The notes under the pieces are model-generated. The model was not told the origin of the DNA and ran no database searches. It saw nothing but the letters and a program-made list of their open reading frames with translations. Below are positions 1 to 5,745 of a DNA stretch of 10,616 bases, in pieces (the stretch's first letter is position 1; each line of letters begins with the position of its first letter). The stretch is from positions 1-10,616 of the forward strand of contig CAZNNH010000203.1 of the NCBI GenBank assembly GCA_964574335.1, read 5' to 3'. A program made the translations under genes and the position numbers. The DNA is from CAZNNH01 sp964574335. GTDB lineage: Bacteria > Acidobacteriota > Vicinamibacteria > Fen-336.

Positions 1-2
1 CG

Positions 3-1952
3 CTGCTGGCGGCGGGGCTCGGGCTGATTGCCCCTTGCGGCAGCGCGGAGGAGACGGCCCCGGCGACGGCTGAGACGCCGGCCGATCCGGACGAGGCTCC
101 CGAAACGCAGGCGCTGCCGAGGTTGCACGAGGAGATCACCGTCACCGCCACCCCGATCCTGGAGCGGATCCACGTCGAGACGCTGGCCGGATCGATCACC
201 ACGGTCGGTCGCCGCCAGATCGAGGACCTGAACGCCCAGGACATCGCCTCGGCGCTGCGTCGGGTGCCGGGCCTGGCCATCTCCCGCTACAACCCCATCG
301 GCAGCTACGGGGGCGGCGACGGCGGTGCCGTCTTCGTTCGAGGCCAGGGGTCGGGCCGCCCCGGCGCCGAGATCGCCACCAGCATCGACGGCATCCCCAA
401 GTTCGTGGGGGTCTGGACGCATCCGCTGCTCGACCTGCTCTCCGTCGACCTGGTCCACGAGGTGGACGTCTACCAGGGGGCCCAGCCGGTGCTGCTCGGC
501 AACATGGCCTTCGCCTCGGTGGACCTCGTCTCCCGGCGGCGGGAGACCGAGGGGCTGGGCGGCCAGGCGAGCCTGGCCTACGGGAGCTTCGACACCCGTG
601 TGGTCACTTTGGAGCAGGAGGGGCGCCAGGGTCGGCTGGACTGGCTGGTCTCGGCCAGCCACCGGCAGAGCGATGGGCACCGCGAGGGCGCGGACGGTCG
701 CACCCGGGCGGTCTTCGCCCGGGCCGGGGCCCGGCTGGCCGAAGGCTGGGACCTGTCGCTGGTGGCCGACCTCACCGACGGTGCGGCCAGCGATCCGGGC
801 GCGGAGGGGACACAGGCGCCCGGCGTCCGGCCCCGCTTCGAGTCGTCGGACGGCCTGGGTGTCCTCACCCTGACGCGGCGGCACGGGGAGACGTCCGGAT
901 ACCTGAAGCTCTACTACGACGACGGCTCGATCGACTGGCGGCAATGGGACGCCGCCAGCCAGCAGCCGTTCTTCACGCTGACCGACTGGAGCAACTACGG
1001 GCTGCGCCTCCGCGACCACTTCTCGGTGCTGGGGCGGGGGCTGGTCACCGCGGGTCTGGACCTCGACAGCTACGGGGGCACCTCCCTCGAGTCGTGGCCG
1101 GACCAGGACCGGCCGCTCGGCGACTTCCGCTTCCGCAACACCGCCGGCTACCTCGCCTATCAGCACAGCTTCGGCGGCGCCTTTGAGGTCACCCCCTCGG
1201 CCGGCCTCCGGTACAACGACAGCCGCACCTTCGGAGGGCAGTGGGGCGGGCAGGCCGGTCTCGAGGTCTCGGGCAGCTTCGGCAGGGCCCACGCCCGCTA
1301 CGCCCACGCCTTCAACCTGCCCGGCGTGTGGACGGCCGTCTTCTACCAGGGTTACGGCCGGGGCGACCAGTGGATGGACCTGGGCCCGGAGCGGATGGAC
1401 CAGTGGGAGGTCGGGTTCAGCCGGGGGCTCGGGTCGTGGGTGCGCCTCGACCTGCTGCTGTTCAGAAGCGACATCGAGGACGCGCTGCGTTTCGTGCCGC
1501 CGCCGCCCCCGCCGCCGTCGTTCGCCAACACCGGGAGCTACCGCAGCCGGGGGGCCGAGGTGTCGGTCTCGGCCGCGCCGGTCTCGGGGCTCAGCCTGAT
1601 CGCGGCCCTGACCTACATCGACAACCAGCCGGAGGAGGTGCCGTTCGCGCCGGGGACGAGCTGGATGGCGGGCGCCGTCTTCTCCCGGGGCCGAGCGCGT
1701 GTCTCGCTGGATGCCCAGCACGTCGGGAAGAGCTGGTTCGGCAACCCCCGCTTCCCGGCCTCCCCGCAGCCGATCGGGGCCTACACGCTGCTGAACGGAC
1801 GGATCGCCTGGTCTCTCGCCGGGAGCGGTAGCGAGGTCTACCTGGCCGGCGAGAACCTGACCGGGGCGACGTACGAGTACCGGCCGGGTTATCCGATGCC
1901 GGGGGCCTCGGTGACGGTGGGGCTGAAGGTCGGCCTCCAGCGGGACCGATGA
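3..1952 (+). CDS. TonB-dependent outer-membrane receptor (5' partial)
   Basis: Energy-dependent outer-membrane importer of a scarce ligand. The reading frame is open from base 3, so the start codon lies upstream of the window; the TTG at 123 is an internal leucine codon. Counting from the first visible codon (649 residues visible), residues 1-15 are the hydrophobic end of a signal peptide finishing near CGSA. A Pro/Ala/Glu-rich linker follows, then a TonB box (EEITVTAT, about 43-50), and a plug domain at about 55-180 with VFVRGQGSGRP, an SIDG turn, VWTHPLLD and QPVLLGNMAF. A beta-barrel of alternating aromatic strands fills the rest. It ends VTVGLKVGLQRDR, so there is no terminal aromatic residue; four polar residues follow the last strand. 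A run of seven prolines (bases 1497-1517) sits in a predicted barrel loop. The stop overlaps the next start by ATGA, tying the receptor to the ECF transporter genes downstream. The family call is secure; the ligand is not known. Confidence 0.93.
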   Translation: MLAAGLGLIAPCGSAEETAPATAETPADPDEAPETQALPRLHEEITVTATPILERIHVETLAGSITTVGRRQIEDLNAQDIASALRRVPGLAISRYNPIGSYGGGDGGAVFVRGQGSGRPGAEIATSIDGIPKFVGVWTHPLLDLLSVDLVHEVDVYQGAQPVLLGNMAFASVDLVSRRRETEGLGGQASLAYGSFDTRVVTLEQEGRQGRLDWLVSASHRQSDGHREGADGRTRAVFARAGARLAEGWDLSLVADLTDGAASDPGAEGTQAPGVRPRFESSDGLGVLTLTRRHGETSGYLKLYYDDGSIDWRQWDAASQQPFFTLTDWSNYGLRLRDHFSVLGRGLVTAGLDLDSYGGTSLESWPDQDRPLGDFRFRNTAGYLAYQHSFGGAFEVTPSAGLRYNDSRTFGGQWGGQAGLEVSGSFGRAHARYAHAFNLPGVWTAVFYQGYGRGDQWMDLGPERMDQWEVGFSRGLGSWVRLDLLLFRSDIEDALRFVPPPPPPPSFANTGSYRSRGAEVSVSAAPVSGLSLIAALTYIDNQPEEVPFAPGTSWMAGAVFSRGRARVSLDAQHVGKSWFGNPRFPASPQPIGAYTLLNGRIAWSLAGSGSEVYLAGENLTGATYEYRPGYPMPGASVTVGLKVGLQRDR

Positions 1953-2509
1953 CGGAGGACGTGAGCGAGGCCACGGCTGGCGGACCCGGCGACGGGCCCG
2001 CCCCGATCGACCTCCGCGAGATCAGCCGGGCGGCGCTGGTCACCGCGGCCGCGCTGGCGCTGCCCCTCGTCTTCCACGTCCTGCACCTCGGCCACGTCTT
2101 CCTCCCCATGTACCTGCCGATCCTGGTGGGGGGCTTCGTCCTGCGCCCCAGGAGCGCGGTGATCGCCGGAGCGGCCGCGCCCCTTCTCTCGGCGGTGGCC
2201 ACCGGCATGCCGCCGCTGTTCCCGCCCATCGCCGCCTGGATGGCGCTCGAGCTGGCGCTGATGGCCGGCCTGTCGGCGGTGCTGCATCGGCGCCGCCTGG
2301 TCCCGGTGACGATCACCCTCGCCCTGGTCCTGATCGTCGGGCGCACGGTGTACCTGGCCGCCGCTTACGTCACCGGGCTCTGGCTCGACCTCCCGGCCCG
2401 TCTGCTCACGCTGGCCACGTTCCTGGCCGGCTGGCCGGGGATGCTGCTCGCGCTTCTGGCGGTGCCGCGTGCGGTCCAACTGCTCGAGCGCCACCGGAGG
2501 ACACCGTGA
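1949..2509 (+). CDS. ECF transporter S component (substrate-binding membrane subunit)
   Basis: A 186-residue integral membrane protein, the usual size of an ECF S component, which binds the substrate and rotates in the membrane when coupled to the T and A subunits. After a cytoplasmic tail of about 25 polar residues, roughly six hydrophobic segments are visible (about 27-47, 51-66, 69-86, 92-113, 118-141, 153-176). The segments FLPMYLPILVGGF (51-63) and GMPPLFPPIAAWMALEL (86-102) match the PM-x-x-P and GMPP pattern I associate with the PF12822-like ECF S family; this is from memory, not a search. Three histidines at 43, 46 and 49 are spaced along one helix face and could bind a metal or haem-like ligand. 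The ATG at 1949 overlaps the receptor stop. An in-frame GTG at 1961 is less likely because the GGAGG upstream of it is too close. The T and A genes follow after one intervening gene, which suggests a dedicated (group I) ECF transporter. The substrate is unassigned. Confidence 0.82.
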   Translation: MTEDVSEATAGGPGDGPAPIDLREISRAALVTAAALALPLVFHVLHLGHVFLPMYLPILVGGFVLRPRSAVIAGAAAPLLSAVATGMPPLFPPIAAWMALELALMAGLSAVLHRRRLVPVTITLALVLIVGRTVYLAAAYVTGLWLDLPARLLTLATFLAGWPGMLLALLAVPRAVQLLERHRRTP

Positions 2510-3114
2510 GCGATACCGCCATCGACAAGCGGGGCTTCTTCGACGAGCTCTCCTCACGCTGGGACACGATCAAGCCGCCGGAGGCCTGCGCCCCGGGGGT
2601 TCTGCGCGGGCTCGCCCTGGTCGGGCCCCTGAGCGGCCGTACCGTGGTCGACGTGGGCTGCGGCACCGGCCTGCTGGAGGGACACCTGCTGCCCCGGGTC
2701 GGCGACGGGCGGGTGATCGCCGTCGACTTCGCGCCGGCCATGATCGCGCGGGCCCGCGAGCGCCACCCGTCGCCCCGCATCGAGTGGGTTTGTCGCGACG
2801 TCCTGGAGACCGGGATCCGGGATGGGGCCGCGGACGGGGTCCTGTGCTTCAACGCCCTGCCGCACTTCCCGGACCGCCCCGCCACCCTCTCCGAGATGCT
2901 CCGGTGGCTGAGGCCCGGCGGCTTCGTCCTGATCTGGCACGACATCGGGCGGGAGCGGCTGGCCGAGATCCACGCCGGCTCGGCTTCCGCCATCCAGGCC
3001 GATCGGCTGCCGCCCGTGGACGAGCTGGCCGCTCTCGCCCGCGCGGCCGGTCTGGTCGTCGACCGCTCCCAGGAGGACGAGGGGGCGTACACGCTCTTGG
3101 CCCATCGGCCGTGA
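2506..3114 (+). CDS. Class I SAM-dependent methyltransferase embedded in ECF operon
   Basis: A 202-residue soluble cytoplasmic enzyme with the Rossmann-like methyltransferase fold of the UbiE/Methyltransf_11 type. Visible motifs are motif I VVDVGCGTG (47-55, SAM binding), the acidic residue after strand 2 in VIAVDFAPAM (70-79, Asp74), motif IV-like VLCFNALPHF (112-121) and LRPGGFVLIW (135-144). The C-terminal part carries WHDIGRERLAEIH (144-156) and DRLPPVDEL (166-174), which look like a family-specific substrate region rather than a generic fold element. The GTG start overlaps the S-component stop as GTGA, with a Shine-Dalgarno GGAGG at 2496-2500. Its own stop overlaps the T-component start in the same way. 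Its position between the S and T genes argues that it acts on the imported compound or a product made from it; that is inference. The substrate of methylation cannot be read from the sequence. Confidence 0.88.
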   Translation: MSDTAIDKRGFFDELSSRWDTIKPPEACAPGVLRGLALVGPLSGRTVVDVGCGTGLLEGHLLPRVGDGRVIAVDFAPAMIARARERHPSPRIEWVCRDVLETGIRDGAADGVLCFNALPHFPDRPATLSEMLRWLRPGGFVLIWHDIGRERLAEIHAGSASAIQADRLPPVDELAALARAAGLVVDRSQEDEGAYTLLAHRP

Positions 3115-3767
3115 CACCGGATCCGCGCACGGCGCTTTCGGTGTCGGTGCTGGCGGCCCTCGCCGGGCTGGCCAGCCCGCGGGGGGCGCGGGTCGCCGTC
3201 GTGGGCCTGGTCCTGTGGGCGGTCCTTCGGGGCGTCCCGCCGCTGCGATTGCTGCGGCGGGCGCTGCCGATCGTCTCCGGCCTGCTGGCGGTGCTGGTGC
3301 TGCTGCCCTTCGCCCCCGCCAAGGTGCTCGGTGTCGCCCAGCGTGGGTTCGCGGTGTCGCTGGCCCCGGTGGTCCTGGGCTGCCTCGTCTCTTGGAGCGG
3401 GCTCATCGCCGCGGTCCAGGGCCTCGGTCTCTCCCGGCCCGGCGTCGCCTTCCTGGTGATCCTGGCGCGGCACACCGTCACCGTCGGCGAGGAGGCCCGG
3501 CGCGCGTCCCGGGCCCTGGTGGTGCGCGGCGGCTTCAGCCGTGCCGGGAACCTCGTCTCCTCGACGGCGATCCTGGTGGCGCGGGTGATGGACGTGGCCC
3601 TGCACCGGGCCGAGCACGTGGCCCAGGCGCTGACCCTGCGCGGCTTCGAGGGCCGGGTGCCGGGCCTTCTCTCCTGGCGGCCGCGTCGCGCCGAGGCCGG
3701 CGACTACCTGATGGCGCTGGTGCTGGCCGCGGTTGCGGTGGCCGAGGTGGTGCCATGGCACCGCTGA
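3111..3767 (+). CDS. ECF transporter T component (EcfT/CbiQ family)
   Basis: A 218-residue membrane scaffold that couples ATP hydrolysis to the S component. The reading frame is open far upstream, but the GTG at 3111, which overlaps the methyltransferase stop as GTGA, gives the expected CbiQ/EcfT length and a sensible N-terminus (MTPDPRTALSVSVL). Hydrophobic segments lie at about 8-22, 27-41, 52-69, 80-103 and 199-214. Between them, the amphipathic coupling region holds two Arg-Gly motifs, ALVVRGGF (135-142) and ALTLRGFEGR (173-182). These correspond to the two conserved Ala-Arg-Gly coupling motifs of EcfT that contact the ATPases; here the residue before Arg is Val or Leu instead of Ala. The gene overlaps the ATPase gene by 13 bp. 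No strong start-specific Shine-Dalgarno was noticed, so translation probably depends on coupling from the preceding gene. Confidence 0.85.
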   Translation: MTPDPRTALSVSVLAALAGLASPRGARVAVVGLVLWAVLRGVPPLRLLRRALPIVSGLLAVLVLLPFAPAKVLGVAQRGFAVSLAPVVLGCLVSWSGLIAAVQGLGLSRPGVAFLVILARHTVTVGEEARRASRALVVRGGFSRAGNLVSSTAILVARVMDVALHRAEHVAQALTLRGFEGRVPGLLSWRPRRAEAGDYLMALVLAAVAVAEVVPWHR

Positions 3768-4414
3768 GCCTCGGGGTGGAGACGGTCCGCCACCGCCACC
3801 CGGGCGCCCTGCGCGACACGCCGGCGTCGGTCAGCTTCACGCTGGCCCCCGGCGAGCGGGCCCTGCTGCTGGGCCCGAACGGCTCCGGCAAGACCACGCT
3901 GCTGCTCCGGGTGGTCGGCCTTCTCGACGGCCCCGGAGAGGTGCGGGTGGGAGGGGAGCTGATGGTCGGGGCCCGTCGCCGCGGGCTGCGGCGCGGGATC
4001 GGCTTCCTCTGGCAGAGCCCCGACGACGCCCTCCTGCTGCCCACCGTCCTCGAAGACGTCGCGCTCGGCCCGGCCAACGACGGTCGGCCGCCCGCCGAGG
4101 CCTGCGCTACGGCCCAGGAGTGGCTGGATCGCCTCGGGATCGCCCACCTGGCCGGCCGGGCGGTCCGCGACCTCTCGCTGGGCGAGAAGCAGATGGTCTC
4201 CGTGGCCGGGGTGTTGGCCCGCGAGCCGGGGCTCCTGCTTCTCGACGAGCCCAGCGCCTCCCTCGACGAGGCGCGGCGACGTCGGCTGGTCGAGACCCTC
4301 TCCCGCCTGCCCGCCACCATCCTATTGGCTACCCATGACTTGACCTGGCGGACCACCCCCGGCTTCGAGCGTCGCCTGAGCCTGGACGGAGGGATCGAGA
4401 CCCAGCCCGAATGA
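3755..4414 (+). CDS. ECF transporter A component (CbiO-type ABC ATPase)
   Basis: A 219-residue cytoplasmic ATPase powering the ECF transporter. It has Walker A GPNGSGKTT (40-48), the Q-loop Gln87 in FLWQSPDD, the ABC signature as LSLGEKQ (140-146), Walker B plus catalytic glutamate in LLLDEPSASLD (161-171; Asp164, Glu165) and the switch histidine His194 in ATHD. The WQSPDD after the Q-loop resembles the FQ-x-P-[DE]-[DE/Q] pattern of CbiO/EcfA. It is shorter than the usual 250-280 residues and seems to lack the extended C-terminal region of many EcfA proteins. Only one ATPase gene is present, so a homodimer is expected. The frame is open further upstream, but ATG 3755 is preferred: it gives a canonical N-terminus, has GAGGTGG at 3744-3750 just upstream, and overlaps the T gene by only 13 bp. 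It is the last gene of this operon. Confidence 0.9.
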   Translation: MAPLSLGVETVRHRHPGALRDTPASVSFTLAPGERALLLGPNGSGKTTLLLRVVGLLDGPGEVRVGGELMVGARRRGLRRGIGFLWQSPDDALLLPTVLEDVALGPANDGRPPAEACATAQEWLDRLGIAHLAGRAVRDLSLGEKQMVSVAGVLAREPGLLLLDEPSASLDEARRRRLVETLSRLPATILLATHDLTWRTTPGFERRLSLDGGIETQPE

Positions 4415-4426
4415 TGCAATTGTCTC

Positions 4427-4456
4427 TTGCGCCCGGATTGTTGGCTGTGGTCTATT
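4427..4456 (+). promoter_or_regulatory. Weak candidate promoter for the cytochrome/NrfD operon
   Basis: The 69-bp gap between the ATPase stop (4414) and the cytochrome start (4484) is visibly richer in A and T than its surroundings and begins a new functional group of genes. One sigma-70-like arrangement can be drawn: TTGCGC at 4427-4432, 18 bases, then TCTATT at 4451-4456 preceded by an extended -10 TGG. Both boxes are poor matches, and read-through from the ECF operon is equally possible. Confidence 0.2.
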
Positions 4457-4483
4457 TGGTGCGGTTACGCCGGGGAAGTCCTC

Positions 4484-4945
4484 ATGAGACGCCTGTTCCA
4501 GGACAGCGCTCACTTGGTCCGCGTGGCCAGTCTGTTCGGTGCCCTGCTGGTCGGCTTCCTGATCGTCAGGAGCTTCCTGGTGCCGCCCGGCTTCGGCGTC
4601 TACGGGCACTTCCGGAAGGGCGCCCTCGACGATAATCGGGCCCACCCCATCGCCTACGCCGGCGCCCAGGCCTGCCAGGAGTGCCATTCCGACGCCGCGA
4701 AGGCGCTCGCCGCGGGCAAGCACGCGCAGGTCCGCTGCGAGGCCTGCCACGGTCCGCTGGGCCGGCATGCCGAGGACCCCTCGGCGCAGGAGGGGCGCAA
4801 GCCCGACCCCACCACGCTGTGCGTGCGCTGCCACCTCGTGAACGTGGCCAAGCCGGCCGGCTTCCCGCAGGTGGACCCGGCCGACCACGCCCCGGACGGC
4901 GCCTGCACCGACTGCCACACCCCCCATGACCCGGGCCTCGAGTAG
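4484..4945 (+). CDS. Membrane-anchored tetrahaem cytochrome c
   Basis: A 153-residue periplasmic electron carrier held in the inner membrane. One N-terminal hydrophobic helix (about 14-33) follows a basic start and acts as an uncleaved anchor or signal. The soluble part has four c-type haem sites of the CxxCH type: CQECH (64-68), CEACH (85-89), CVRCH (113-117) and CTDCH (141-145). Additional histidines at 54, 80, 95, 135 and 148 could be sixth ligands, so bis-His low-potential haems are likely (inference). The segment VYGHFRKGALDD before the first haem is typical of small multihaem cytochromes that sit with NrfD-type complexes. ATG 4484 is chosen because it starts just before the anchor helix and has GGGGAAG at 4472-4478; in-frame TTG codons further upstream would add an unlikely leader. 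The stop overlaps the Shine-Dalgarno of the ferredoxin-like gene nine bases upstream of its start, so the two are co-translated. Its likely role is to exchange electrons with the iron-sulfur subunit. The gene order resembles the tetrahaem/FeS/NrfD Cbc4-type complexes reported in Geobacter (recalled, not searched). Confidence 0.88.
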   Translation: MRRLFQDSAHLVRVASLFGALLVGFLIVRSFLVPPGFGVYGHFRKGALDDNRAHPIAYAGAQACQECHSDAAKALAAGKHAQVRCEACHGPLGRHAEDPSAQEGRKPDPTTLCVRCHLVNVAKPAGFPQVDPADHAPDGACTDCHTPHDPGLE

Positions 4946-4954
4946 GAGGGCCTC

Positions 4955-5722
4955 GTGAAGCGCATCGATCGACGCGAGTTCCTGGGCCACACCGGCAAGC
5001 TGGTGTGGCTCACGGGGGCCGCCACGGTGGCCTTCGAGCACGTGATGGCCGGGCGGCCGGAGGCGGCGCCCAACTACACCCTCACCGACCACTGGTGGGC
5101 GATGACCATCGACATCGAGAGGTGCATCGGCTGCGGCAACTGCGTGCGCGCCTGTAAGGACGAGAACCAGGTCCCGCGGGAGCCGTTCTACTTCCGCACC
5201 TGGGTCGAGCGCTACCACGTGCCCGGCGGCGACATCGAGCACCCCAAGGTGGACTCCCCGAACGGCGGCTTCGACGGCTTCCCCGAGAAGTACCCGGCCG
5301 GCGACGGCGCCAAGAGCTTCTTCGTGCCCAAGCTGTGCAACCAGTGCGCCCACTCGCCCTGCGTCCAGGTGTGCCCGGTGGGGGCCACCTTCGAAAGCCC
5401 GGACGGGGTGGTGATGGTCGACTCCAGCTACTGCATGGGCTGCCGCTACTGCGTACAGGCCTGCCCCTACGGCTGCCGCTACATCCATCCCGAGACCCAC
5501 ACCGTCGACAAGTGCAACCTCTGCTACCACCGGATCACCAAGGGCCTCACCACCGCCTGCTGCGAAGCCTGTCCCACCGAGACCCGGGTGCTGGGCGACC
5601 TGAAGAACCCGAAGGACCCGATCCACGAGTTCCTGCGCACCCACAAGGTGCAGGTGCTCAAGCCCCAGATGGCCACCGGCAGCAAGCTCTACTACAACGG
5701 GCTGGATGGCTCGGTGCGCTAG
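4955..5722 (+). CDS. Tat-exported 4Fe-4S ferredoxin-type subunit (NrfC/PsrB/DmsB-like)
   Basis: A 255-residue electron-transfer subunit with four [4Fe-4S] clusters, linking the membrane quinol subunit to the periplasmic cytochrome. The N-terminus KRIDRREFLG plus a hydrophobic stretch (16-28) is a twin-arginine signal, so it is exported folded. Cysteine groups are C57/C60/C63/C67, C128/C131/C136/C140, C160/C163/C166/C170 and C187/C190/C202 or C203/C206, the complete set expected for a four-cluster NrfC/DmsB-type protein. An insert of about 40 residues rich in Gly/Pro/Asp (about 87-122) separates the first and second cysteine groups. The start is GTG 4955, with GGAGGG at 4945-4950 sharing bases with the preceding stop codon. 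It is followed by the NrfD gene after 23 bp. No catalytic subunit is encoded nearby. Confidence 0.93.
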   Translation: MKRIDRREFLGHTGKLVWLTGAATVAFEHVMAGRPEAAPNYTLTDHWWAMTIDIERCIGCGNCVRACKDENQVPREPFYFRTWVERYHVPGGDIEHPKVDSPNGGFDGFPEKYPAGDGAKSFFVPKLCNQCAHSPCVQVCPVGATFESPDGVVMVDSSYCMGCRYCVQACPYGCRYIHPETHTVDKCNLCYHRITKGLTTACCEACPTETRVLGDLKNPKDPIHEFLRTHKVQVLKPQMATGSKLYYNGLDGSVR

Positions 5723-5739
5723 GAGCGAGCCAGGAGCGA
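5721..5739 (+). promoter_or_regulatory. Tandem duplicated Shine-Dalgarno before the NrfD-type gene
   Basis: The octamer AGGAGCGA occurs twice, at 5721-5728 and 5732-5739, with an 11-bp period. The first copy overlaps the TAG stop of the iron-sulfur gene. The second copy has its AGGAG nine bases before ATG 5746 and is the one correctly spaced to serve as ribosome binding site. This supports the choice of 5746 over upstream in-frame codons. Confidence 0.6.
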
Positions 5740-5745
5740 TCGACC

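Noticed and set aside
123..125. TTG at 123 as the receptor start
   Set aside because: The frame is open to the window edge and encodes a signal-peptide core and linker before it, so the gene starts upstream of the window.
2406..3761. Minus-strand open frame of 451 codons opposite the methyltransferase and T-component genes
   Set aside because: Composition is Arg/Gln/Pro-rich with no recognisable fold, and it runs against a well-supported overlapping operon.
1949..4414. Classical CbiMNQO/NikMNQO cobalt or nickel importer
   Set aside because: The T and A parts are CbiQ/CbiO-like, but no CbiM/NikM with the N-terminal MHI metal site and no CbiN is present; the S component looks like another family.
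4438..4471. Sigma-54 type promoter before the cytochrome gene
   Set aside because: TTGG elements are present but no GC pair falls at the required 10-base distance.
4322..5644. Minus-strand open frame of 440 codons opposite the cytochrome and iron-sulfur genes
   Set aside because: Val/Gly/His-rich shadow of the opposite strand; the cysteine motifs on the + strand are decisive.
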